NCBI RefSeq assembly: GCF_902459505.1
Contig: NC_047095.1
Location: 120,845,380-120,909,379, forward strand
Direction: 5' to 3'
Source: Geotrypetes seraphini
Taxonomy: Eukaryota; Chordata; Amphibia; Gymnophiona; Dermophiidae
DNA length: 64,000 nucleotides
Shown: positions 31,166 to 40,677 of the stretch, in pieces
Layout of the letters: each line of letters starts with the position of its first letter
Position numbering within the stretch: the first letter of the stretch is position 1
Translations under genes and position numbers: made by a program
The notes under the pieces: model-generated
The model's database searches: none
What the model was told of the DNA's origin: nothing
Seen by the model: only the letters and a program-made list of their open reading frames with translations

Positions 31166-31264
31166 AACCATAAAGCTCTATGACCTCACAATGCAGGTGT
31201 AAAGAGTCTTAGCCAATAGGAAGAAGAGATGCAAATGTTAAGAGCCTTAGCCAATTGGGAGAGG

Positions 31265-31335
31265 AGGAGATAGTGAATGCTCTGGATGGGCCATTTGGCA
31301 TTTATCTGCCATCATGCTTCTATGTTTCTATATAA
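31265..31335 (+). mobile_element. CR1 LINE 3' end
   Basis: gatgggccatttggcattta tctgccatcatgcttctatg tttctatataat: CR1 3' UTR and octamer tail. Confidence 0.7.
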
Positions 31336-31627
31336 TGAAACAGACCAATCAGATCGAAGGTGAGTTTCATCACAGGCGAAATAACCCAGGTAATAAGCCG
31401 CAGCCAGCGAAGGCACTCCAGCAATGGCTTATAGGACTGCTCAAGGAGACGGAGGGGGAGGGGTTCCTAGTATTGGTTTTCAAACAAATAAACCCAAAAA
31501 AGGGGGAAAAAATGTCAAAAATACAAATAACTAAGAATTCCTTCCTAAAGTCTGAATAGGAAAATGGAGCGATTGAAATACTGAAAATTGTTGTGAAATG
31601 AGGGCCCTCAATATTCACAACTCACGA

Positions 31628-32608
31628 ATGGGGACAGTGCACCTGGGGTTTTGGCCAGGTACTAGTGTCCTGGATTGGCCACCGTGAGAACGGGCTACTG
31701 GGCTTGATGGACTTTGGGGTAAAATTGCATTATTTGCCGATGATGCTAAACTGTGCAACATAGTGGGCGGAGATACCATGCCCGACGATATGACACAGGA
31801 CTTACTTTTTCTGGAGCACTGGTCTACTATTTGGCAGCTGAATTTTAATGCCAAGAAGTGTAAGGTTATTCACCTTGGCAGCAGAAACCCATGCAGAACA
31901 TACACCCTGAATGGTGAGACCTTAACCAGAACGGGACCTGGGAGTAATCATTAGTGAAGATATGAAGGCAGCCAATCAAGTAGAGAAAGCCTCATCCAAG
32001 GCTAGACAAATGCTGGGCTGCATTTGGAGAAGCTTTGTCAGCTGAAAGCCCGAGGTGGTAATGCTGCTGTACAGGTCCATGGTGAGACCACATCTGGAAT
32101 ACTGTATTCAATTTTGGAGGCCACACTATCGGAAGGATGTGCTAAGAATGGAATTGGTTCAGCGATTGGCCACCAAGATGGTCTCAGGGCTCAAGGATGT
32201 CCCTTATGAAAAACGACTAGGTAAGTTGCACCTTTACTCTCTCGAGGAACACAGAGAGAGGGGTGACATGATAGAGACGTTCAAATACGTTACTGGCCGT
32301 ATTGAGGTGGAAGAAGACATCTTCTTCCTTACAGGCCCTACGGCGACAAGAGGGCATCCGCTAAAAATCAGGGGCGGGAAATTCCATAGTGACACTAGGA
32401 AGTAGTTCTTCACCGAAAGGGTGGTTGACCGTTGGAATGATCTTCCACTTCAGGTTGTTGAGGCCAATAACGTGACTGACTTTAAGAACAAATGGGATCA
32501 ACACGTGGGTTCACTTCAAAGAAGAACTTAGGGGGGAGGGTTATTTGAGTGGGCAGACTTGTTGGGCCGAGAGCCCTTTTCTGCCGTCATATTCTATGTT
32601 TCTATTGG
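31628..32608 (+). mobile_element. CR1 LINE reverse-transcriptase C-terminal half and 3' UTR
   Basis: A short CR1 3' piece (31650-31712) is followed by an ORF2 segment starting in the catalytic block (gccgatgatgctaaactgtg encodes ADDAKLC in one frame). It continues [77 protein letters not shown], then a stop in frame, FFTERVVDRWNDLPLQVVEA and the 3' UTR to tctatgtttctat. Several frame breaks; dead. Confidence 0.85.
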
Positions 32609-32654
32609 TCTGACCCAGTAAACTGGAGCTGGCGATTAGTAAACCCAATGGGGT

Positions 32655-32890
32655 ATTTACTTGTGAAACGTCCCAGAGAGTGGTAGAAAACTGGAACGCT
32701 CTTCTGTCGTAGGGGAAAAGACCCTCCAGGGATTCAAGACTACGTTAGACACGATCCTGGTGAGCAAGAGCGCGCGCTGGTAGGGCTAGTCTCAGTTGGA
32801 GCGCTGGTCTTTGACCAGAGGGCCGCCGCGTGAGCGGACTGCTGGACCACTGGTCTGACCCAGCAGCGGCAATTCTTATGTTCTTATCAA
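32655..32890 (+). mobile_element. CR1 LINE 3' end, second subfamily
   Basis: cagagagtggtagaaaactg gaacgctcttctg, then tggaccactggtctgaccca gcagcggcaattcttatgtt. The same subfamily as the better copy at 47740-48212. Confidence 0.75.
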
Positions 32891-34020
32891 GTTTCAAGTT
32901 TATTGATTTGTAATATACTGACCATCAACGAGTATGTAGCTGGTTTACAATAAAATACTAAAATAGAGATTAAAAAAAATAGTAGTTAAAAGAAATGTCT
33001 ATGGAAAAAAAAAAAGAAGGGGAGGCGGACATTAAGGACATCGACAAGACGGACTTGAAAGTGATGATTGAAAGGGAGGAGTGGGGAAAAGTTACATTAT
33101 TAGAGATAAGGAAAAAAAAGGGGGGTAGAAAGGAAATGGACAGAAAGAGGATAAAACATTAGGGATAGGATTGCTTCTTGAAAGCGATTGGTGGGTTTAA
33201 GAAACATAGAAACATAGAAATAGACGGCAGATAAGGGCCACGGCCCATCTAGTCTGCCCACCCTAATGACCCTCCCCTACCTTTGCCTAGTGAATAGATC
33301 CCACGTGTCGATCCCATTTGGCCTTAAAATCAGGCACGCTGCTGGCCTCAATCACCTGCAGTGGAAGACTATTCCAGCGATCAACCACCCTTTCAGTGAA
33401 AAAGAATTTCCTGGTGTCACCTCGTAGTTTCCCGCCTCTGATTTTCCACGGATGCCCTCTTGTTGCCGTGGGTCCCTTGAAAAAGAAGATATCTTCCTCC
33501 GCTTCAATGCGGCCCGTGAGATACTTGAACGTCTCGATCATGTCCCCCCTCTCTCTGCGCTCCTCGAGCGAGTATAGCTGCAGTTTGTCTAACCGTTCTT
33601 CGTACGGGAGATCTATGAGTCCCGAGACCATCCGGGTGGCCATTCTCTGAACCGACTCCAGAAGAGAAATTCAAGCGCGATTGAATGCGTCTTGAAATAG
33701 AAACGTTTTTAGGTTAGTCTTAAATTTATCGATAGATTTTTCATGACGGAGGTGAGATGGTAAAGCATTCCATAGGGTTGGGGCTACCACTGGAAAGTTT
33801 GTTTTCCTAGTATCGAAAAATTCCTTTACAGAAGGAATGAAGAGTAAGTTCTGATCAGATGATCTGAGAGTTCGTGAAGGACGCAGGGGAATAAGGAACT
33901 TATCGAGAAAAGAAGTTGAATTTTAAAAACCAATAGGATGGTTTTGTGGGTGATACGATGTGAAATGGGAAGCCAGTGGGCTTCTTTCAGGAGAGGTGTG
34001 ACATGGTCGTATTTCCCTAC
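32888..34020 (-). mobile_element. LINE 3' UTR-like repeat (L2-like), split by a CR1 insertion
   Basis: The outer pieces 32888-33195 (aagtttcaagtttattgatt, ctggtttacaataaaatac) and 33662-34020 (cgtttttaggttagtcttaa, ggtaaagcattccatagggt, tgggaagccagtgggcttct) look like one element on the minus strand. CR1 (33200-33660) sits between them. The family name is uncertain. Confidence 0.5.
33198..33660 (-). mobile_element. CR1 LINE 3' part
   Basis: Minus-strand ORF2 end: MATRMVSGLIDLPYEERLDK, LQLYSLEERRERGDMIETFK, GHPWKIRGGKLRGDTRKFFF, TERVVDRWNSLPLQVIEASS, then the 3' UTR and a gaaacatagaaacatag tail at 33202. The frame is open over at least 118 residues, so this copy is fairly young. Confidence 0.9.
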
Positions 34021-34124
34021 TTTGTATATAAATACTCCCTAATAAGAGATGAGTGTCCAAAATACTCAAATGTGAACGAAGTTAAAAATAAGAACGTTTT
34101 TCAACCGCTACAGTCCTACACTAA

Positions 34125-34206
34125 GGGCTCCTTTTACTAAGGCGTGTTAACTGATTTAGCACACGCTATAGATGAGCACATGCTAAATGCAAAAGGACCC
34201 CTAAAT
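34125..34206. mobile_element. Short palindromic MITE (ctccttttactaagg ends)
   Basis: ctaagggctccttttactaa faces tgctaaatgcaaaaggaccc. Same family as 42075 but shortened. Confidence 0.55.
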
Positions 34207-34214
34207 GTAGTCAT

Positions 34215-35192
34215 TCGGCGTTCAATCTCAAATGATCACGCTGTTCCGATTCTATCAATGTGGCAAAAGTCATCAAAATTAGCTGGAAAATTTTTAAACT
34301 GAGGCACAGCACTTATATCAAAATGATATTCCAATCCAGCTATTAGTAATTTGGTTAAAAAAAAGCCTAAAAATGGTCTGAGGGATATTTGGAGCATTGA
34401 GATTAAGCATCAGATTTCAGCATCTCAATGGCCACAAATTTGGTCTTGGAGAATGAGATGTACAATGTCAACCAACGTCTATGAAACAAACTTGGTTTTT
34501 TTTGTTACATAGAGCTTTTTGGACCCCAGTTAGATTACAGAAGTTAAATAGTACCTTGTCTAATAGATGCTGGCATTGAAATCTGGATGTAGGGACTTTG
34601 GATCATCTCTTGTTCTATTGTCCCCATATCTTAGCCTTTTGGAACTCAATCTGGGATCAAGTAAATTGTTTATTGGAAAACCATGTAGCGTTATCTTATG
34701 ATACTGTGCATTTTGGTATGTCTATAAGAAAAAAGAGTCCGATATCAATGTGTAATAACAAACTTTTATTGATTTTGACCGGAGTAGCCATTCAACATAT
34801 TACTAATAACTGGAAAGATCATAGTAGGCTTAATTTTAAGTTTTGGTGGAATTCAGTATGTCACATATATAGAATAGAAAGATCAATAGTGGTACAGAAT
34901 GGAAATTTTATTAAAATTTGGGAGCCATTAATGTCCTTTTGTCATGATTGATGCCATTTTTCTAATATTTTTCTATTAATTATGTAAGATTTAGGGTTGG
35001 GTGGGGGGTGGGTGGGTTTCCATTATATGAAAATATAATAAGTAGAGGGATTCGAGGGTGGGAGGGTTATATTTACAATTATAAGATATAATGATAAGAT
35101 GCACAAGTGCTTAGATTTATGTTTATTTATTATAAATTTTTGTACACTTGATGAAAGTTTTAAAATGAATAAAGAATTAAAAAAAAAAAATG
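34215..35192 (+). mobile_element. L1-clade LINE ORF2 C-terminus with 3' UTR and poly(A)
   Basis: Open frame from 34598: MDHLLFYCPHILAFWNSIWD, then SPISMCNNKLLLILTGVAIQ, HSRLNFKFWWNSVCHIYRIE. The C-x3-DHxxxxCPxxxxFW arrangement (tggcattg...ggatcatctcttgttctattgtcccc) is the L1-type C-terminal cysteine region. Frame breaks lie further upstream (34260-34590). It ends in tgaataaagaattaaaaaaa at 35165-35190. Confidence 0.75.
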
Positions 35193-35324
35193 ATATTCCA
35201 ATGACTGCGTGGTGTTTTGAGTTCGACGGGGCTCTGTTTCGGAGGAAAGTCCCCCTCCCCCCTCCTTCCCCGGGAACTTGAGCACTGCTTACGGTTGCCT
35301 ATAATCCAATCCTGCGACCTGATG

Positions 35325-36170
35325 CGCCAATGACAGAGAAGGGCGACAGAAATGCTGAAGGGGATGTCTCTTTCCATTGAAAGGAAACTCCGGAATGAGA
35401 GGGTGCGGGGGGTGGGGGCACAGCTCGGCCATTCCAGATCCCTGTGTTCAAGACTAATAAGGATTCATAACAGTAGCATCGAGGATCAGTTAATGTAGAG
35501 TTCGGGCCTTGGATCGCAGTGAGAATAAATGTATCTCTACTGATTTCCTGAATTGAAGGTAACATAGAAACATAGAAAGTGACGGCAGATAAGGGCCAAG
35601 GCCCATCCAGTCTGCCCACACCAATGACCCTCCCCTACCTCTCTCTGTGAAGAGATCCCACATATTGATCCCATTTAGTCTTAAAATCAGGCACGCTGCT
35701 GGCCTCAATTACCTGTATCGGAAGACCGTTCCATCGATCCACCATCCTCTTGGTGAAGAAGTATTTCCTGGTGTCGCTATGCAATTTCCCTCCCCTGATT
35801 TTCCACGGATGCCCTCGTGTTGTCGTGGGTTCCTTGAAAAAGAAGATATCCTCCCCCACCTCGATACGCCGCGTGAGGTATTTGAACGTCTCGATCATGT
35901 CTCCCCTCTCCCTGCGTTCCTCTAGTGTGTAGAGCTGCAATTTATTTATTCCTCATACGGGAGATCCCCGAGTCCTGAGCACTGGACGGGATCTGTCGCC
36001 AGCAGGCTGGAAGGCAATTCCCTCTCATTCCAGAGTTTCCTTTCAATTGGAAGAGACTCATCTCCTTCCAGCCCTTTCATCATTTCTGTCACCCTTCTCT
36101 GCGCTGTCTCGCTAGCTTTGAATACTAATCCATAACTTTTTTTTTTCCCCCTGCCAAAAAAAAGGTCTTC
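35325..36170. mobile_element. CR1 LINE pieces in opposite orientations
   Basis: 35560-35940 (minus): TLEERRERGDMIETFKYLTR, GHPWKIRGGKLHSDTRKYFF, TKRMVDRWNGLPIQVIEASS with the gaaacatagaaagtgacggc tail. 35945-36170 (minus) is another ORF2 slice (RVTEMMKGLEGDESLPIERK). 35330-35410 (plus) repeats part of the latter inverted (ccattgaaaggaaactccgg). Confidence 0.75.
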
Positions 36171-36174
36171 ATTA

Positions 36175-37185
36175 TGGCATTTTCCAGAATCACACAACGA
36201 GGAGCCGTGAGGACAAGAATGCCAGACGTTCAGCCAAGACTGTCTAGTTCAAAAAAAATCACTTTATTGGAGAATATGTCACAAGACTCGGCCCTGGCAG
36301 TTTTGGCGAACGTACCTTTATGAAGAGTCTAAGGGACCATGTTAAAAAACAAAATAAAACATAATTCAAAACATCATAAATGAACATATATATGATTGTA
36401 AAAAGATAAGCATAAACACGCAGCATAATTTAAAACATACATGTAAGGATAACCTGAAAGGCTGAACATAAGTAAACAGGAGAGCTCGGTTTGATACCCG
36501 TTGCAGCTCTGTGTGCCTTTGGATAAATCCCATGCCCTGTTTATTTTTCCACCATTTCAAGGTGGTAAAAGTAAGAAATACTTGCATCGTACATTAGCAT
36601 TTCAGGCAGCTGTTACGTAAAGCCTGTTCCTACAAACACTTTAGAACTACCTGGCTAACTAGCTTAAGGCATTTCATATGTTATTTTATTGTTAATCTTT
36701 TGCTAACTGCATTGAACTTCTGGTTACGCGGTTTAAAAGCATTGTGTTATGTTATGTCATCTCATCGCCACAGGTACAAAATGTGCATCTGTATGCTTTG
36801 ATTGGAAGCCCAGAAGGGCAGTGTATCAAAGCCCTCCCCCTTACAAAGCGCCATTTCCCTCGTGTCGAAGGACCCGTTTCTCAAGGTCCCTCAGCTCGTT
36901 ACAAAACCAGTTTGGCTAGGCTCTAGAACAATGGAGGTGGTTGTGCAGATGTTATGGAAAAAAAAGGTCCTTTTTATACTGTTCACCGGTGGCACAGTTC
37001 CACACAGGCCATCTAATAAATATATTTATTTAAAACATTTTTAATCCGCCTTCGTCCAAGGGCGGCTCACGACTTTCCAGACATAATAAAAGGAACATTT
37101 TAAAAGGAGACATACGTCAAGTGGAGGGAGATACAGAGTCACGATATTATGTTATCACAAATTCAGCAGGATTATGTCTGAGCAT
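36175..37185. other. Intergenic, mostly unassigned
   Basis: 36230-36600 has retroposon-like words (agactgtctagttcaaaaaa, tgaagagtctaagggacca). 36660-36760 (gctaactgcattgaacttct, ggttacgcggtttaaaagca) and 37015-37090 (aatccgccttcgtccaaggg) look like L2-type 3' ends. No gene. Confidence 0.35.
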
Positions 37186-37187
37186 AA

Positions 37188-37700
37188 AAACATAAGAATA
37201 GCCTTACTGGGTCAGACCAATGGTCCTCAAGCCCAGTAGCACGGTGGACAATTCAGGTCACTAGTACCCGGTCAAAACCCAAGGTATAGCAATATTCCAT
37301 GCTACCGATCCAGGGCTTCCCCCCATGTCTTTCTAAATAACAGACTATGGACTTTTCCTCCAGGAATTTGTCCAAACCTTTCTTAAACCAGCTACACTAT
37401 ACCCTCTTACCACGAACTCTGGCAACGCGTTACAGAACTTAACTATTTTATGAGTGAAAAAAAATTTCTTCCTATTGGTTTTAAAAGTATTTCCCTGTAA
37501 CTTCATCGAGTGTCCCCTAGTCTTTGTCATTTTTGACGGAGTGAAAAATCGATCCACTTGTCCCCGTTCTACTCCACTCAGGATTTTGTACGCTTCAATC
37601 CTATCTCCCCTCAGCCGTCTCTTTTCCAAGCTGAAGAGCCCTAACCTTTTCAGTCTTTCCTCATACGAGAGGAGTTCCATCCCCTTTACCATGCCCCTGA
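37188..37700 (-). mobile_element. CR1 LINE 3' part
   Basis: Minus-strand ORF2 end: ELLSYEERLKRLGLFSLEKR, RLRGDRIEAYKILSGVERGQ, GHSMKLQGNTFKTNRKKFFF, followed by the 3' UTR tagtacccggtcaaaaccca and cttactgggtcagaccaatg with an aaaacataagaat tail at 37186. Confidence 0.85.
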
Positions 37701-38830
37701 AGATGTGGATAACGTGAGGAAGGACCTGGCGAAGCTTGAAGAAAGCTGCCAAGTTCGGAACCTAAAATGTAATGCTAAAAAAATGAAGTTCATGCATTTG
37801 AAAAGGCGACAGCGAAAGCCAGAAGGATGCTTGGAACACAGGGAGAGGATGGCTCACAAGAAAAAAAAGGGAGGTATTGATGCCCCTGTATAAGACTCTG
37901 GTGAGACCTCATTTAGAATATTGTGTACAGTTCTGGAGACCCCACCTTCAAAAAGATATAAACAGAGTCAGTGCAGAGGAAGGCTACGAAAATGGTTGGT
38001 GGTCTTCATCATAAGGCAGGGGTGTCAAAGTCCCTCCTTGAGGGCCGCAATCCAGTCGGGTTTTCAGGATTTCCCCAATGAATATACATGAGATCTATGT
38101 GCATGCACAGCTTTCAAGGTATATTCATTGAGGAAATCCTGAAAACCCGACTGGATTGCGGCCCTCAAGGAGGGACTCTGAGATCCCTGAATTTTAGTTC
38201 CTTAGGGCAGGGGTCTCCAAAGTCTCTCCTCGAGGGCCGAATCCAGTCAGGTTTTCGGGATTTTCCCAATGAATATGCATGAGATCTATGTGCATGCACT
38301 GCTTTCAATGCATATTCATTGGGGAAATCCTGAAAACCCGACTGGATTGCGGCCCTCAAGGAGGGACTTTGAAACCCCTGCCGTACAGGGACAGACTGAA
38401 GGTCCATCAAGCCTAGGGATCTCAAACTTCCTCCTCGAGGGCCGCAATCCAGTCGGGTTTTTAGGATTTCCCCAATGAATCTGCATGAGATCTATGTGCA
38501 TGCACTGCTTTCAATGCATATTCATTGGGGAAATCCTGAAAACCCGACTGGATTGCGGCCCTCAAGGAGGGACTTTGAAACCCCTGCCGTACAGGGACAG
38601 ACTGAAGGTCCATCAAGCCTAGGGATCTCAAACTTCCTCCTCGAGGGCCGAATCCAGTCAGGTTTTCGGGATTTTCCCAATGAATCTGCATGAGATCTAT
38701 GTGCATGCACTGCTTTCAATGCATATTCATTGGGGAAATCCTGAAAACCTGACTGGATTGCAGCCCTCAAGGAGGGACTTTGAGATCCCTGTCATAAGGC
38801 ATATGGGGACAGATCTCAATCTGTACACCT
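37700..38830 (+). mobile_element. CR1 LINE ORF2 fragment interrupted by a MITE cluster
   Basis: [40 protein letters not shown], then (frame shifted) [20 protein letters not shown]-like coding from gactctggtgagacctcatt and catcataagg; ORF2 resumes at 38792 with ggcatatggggacagatctc. The insertion between 38017 and 38791 split it. Confidence 0.75.
38017..38791. mobile_element. Four hAT MITE units lying within a single target duplication
   Basis: A perfect 8-bp direct repeat tcataagg at 38009-38016 and 38792-38799 brackets 775 bp holding four palindromic units (about 38017-38190, 38210-38382, 38421-38585, 38626-38791). The last two units with their shared linker (ccgtacagggacagactgaa, ggtccatcaagcctaggga) are a ~205-bp tandem duplication. 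Linkers include CR1 3' UTR words. Confidence 0.8.
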
Positions 38831-38835
38831 TGGAG

Positions 38836-39000
38836 CAGTGTTTTCAACCCGGTCCTGGAGTACCCCCTTGCCAGTCAGGTTTTTAGGATATCCACAATGA
38901 ATATGCATGAAAGAAATTTGCATATAATGGAAGCAAATCAAATTTATGCAGAAAACCTGACTGGCAAGGGGGTATTCCAAGACCGGGTTGAGAAACACTG
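38836..39000. mobile_element. Palindromic hAT MITE, variant with gcaaggggg core
   Basis: cagtgttttcaacccggtcc ... gaccgggttgagaaacactg. Flanks ccttggag / ccctagag (6 of 8). 39005-39410 to its right holds nothing that I recognise. Confidence 0.75.
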
Positions 39001-39414
39001 CCCTAGAGCAGTGTCTTCCGGCGCTTAAGTTTAGGCAAGGTTTCCAGAGTTTCCTCCTCAGCGCCAGAACCCAGATAACTCTGCAAGTATGTGAGGACCC
39101 GCTATGGCTAGACTCCTACTGACCCAAAGGCCGATGCTCAAAGCTCTGGCCCTAAAGCCATCGGCGCAAACCCTGCAACGTGACAACGGCGCAGAAGCCC
39201 TAGCTAACCAAAGCTCAAAGCAATCGACCTTCCAATTTTAGGCGCGCTTTTAAACGGAAGGCATGGGGGAAGAACGCGCCCGGCGCACACACACAAGAGT
39301 TGTGCTAGTAAGTGTAGCTGAAACAAAATCGGAAGCGCACATGCACATTGGCGCCGTTCTTCCACGCCTTTAAAAATGATTTATTAATCTACGCCGCGCT
39401 GTACATTAAAACGG

Positions 39415-39610
39415 CGGTTCTTACACCTGTCTTGGGGGAATCCCCTGCCAGTCGGGTTTTCAAGGTATCCCTTATTAATATGCATGAGGTGAATTTGCAT
39501 ATAATAGAGACAACAGGCATGCAAATCTGCCTCGGGCATATTCATTAGGGATATCTTAAAAACCTGACTAGCGGAGGGTTCCCCCAGGACAGGTGTAAGA
39601 ACCACTGCTA
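39415..39610. mobile_element. Palindromic hAT MITE
   Basis: gcggttcttacacctgtctt gggggaatcc ... cccccaggacaggtgtaaga accactgc, with tatgcatgagg and atgcaaatctgcc in the centre. Confidence 0.75.
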
Positions 39611-39639
39611 AACTTTATAGAGACAATCCTTGCTCAGTA

Positions 39640-40168
39640 AGAACATAAGAATCGCCCTACTGGGTCAGACCCATGGTCCATCAAGCCCAGTAGCCTGTTC
39701 TCATGGTGGCCAATCCCAGGTCACTAGTACCTGGCCAAAACCCAAGGTGTAGCAATATTCCATGCTACCGATCCAGGGCAAGCAGTGTCTTTCTCAATAA
39801 CAGACTATGGACTTTTCCTCCAGGAACTTGTCCAAACCTTTCTTACAACCAGCTACGCTATCCACTCTTACCACAACCTCTGGCAACGCATTCCGGAGCT
39901 GAACTAAGAACATAAGAATCGCCTTACTGGGTCAGACCCATGGTCCATCAAGCCCAGTAGCCTGTTCTCATGGTGGCCAATCCCAGGTCACTAGTACCTG
40001 GCCAAAACCCAAGGTGTAGCAATATTCCATGCTACCGATCCAGGGCAAGCAGTGTCTTTCTCAATAACAGACTATAGACTTTTCCTCCAGGAACTTGTCC
40101 AAACCTTTCTTAAAACCAGCTACGCTATCTGCTCTTACCACATCCTCTGGCAACGCATTCCAGAGCTT
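39640..40168 (-). mobile_element. CR1 LINE 3' end, tandemly duplicated (~264-bp period)
   Basis: Copy 1 at 39640-39903 and copy 2 at 39906-40168 are almost identical: aagaacataagaatcgccct, actgggtcagacccatggtc, caagcccagtagcctgttct, gctaccgatccagggcaagc, ttttcctccaggaacttgtc. Both are in the minus orientation and truncated at nearly the same point (gcattccggagct / gcattccagagct). Confidence 0.88.
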
Positions 40169-40169
40169 A

Positions 40170-40616
40170 ATCAATAAACTTTCTGATCTGCCAGGACTTC
40201 GCTTAGGCCTCACCTCTTTAAGTCATTCCATTGCTACCTGTAGACAAATAACACTTATCCACTCCTCATCCCTCCTTCATACTCTGAAATTCCCTATCAA
40301 TGGTACCTGTTGGGCCACTCATGAGAGTGAGAGGGACGTACCAGGATGTGTTGAAACTATTGGCTATTATTACACACGATATTTCATTAGCTCAAAGAAT
40401 CCAGGTAGCAAACTGGAATTTGTGCCCGGATCTGGGAAGTCAGCTTTGCCAAAAGCAATCAGTGTCTGCCTGCACTGCCTGTCCTAGCAGTGGAATCGCC
40501 TGTACCCGTGGTTTGGGATAAAGCTCCAGCTGGTGCCTACTGGCGGCACAAGGGATCCCGGGGTGAAGGCCGCTGCGGGTGGCAGGGATCGGAGAGGGGA
40601 CCCCCCTGCCGCCAGG
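40170..40616. other. Immediate upstream region of the class I-like gene
   Basis: 40190-40320 reads like a worn LINE slice. No clear ISRE, SXY module or TATA box before the start codon: there is only ataaagctcc at 40519 and an inverted CCAAT-like aatcag at 40460. The DNA from 40490 to 40616 is G-rich and is probably the 5' UTR. Confidence 0.35.
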
Positions 40617-40677
40617 ATGAACACGCTGCTACCGTTGCTGCTTCTGGGGAGCCTCTGTGCGCAGGCAGTTTTATCCG
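40617..40677 (+). CDS. Class I-like exon 1 (leader)
   Basis: gccaggATG at 40617 opens MNTLLPLLLLGSLCAQAVLS, a clean secretory leader. The donor tccg|gtgcgt ends the exon at 40677 in phase 1 (61 bp). The hydrophobic core and Kozak-like context select this ATG. Confidence 0.8.

Noticed and set aside
38088-38886. Recurrent short peptide [18 protein letters not shown] in many frames
   Set aside because: It is the chance translation of the palindromic MITE and appears on both strands wherever a copy lies.
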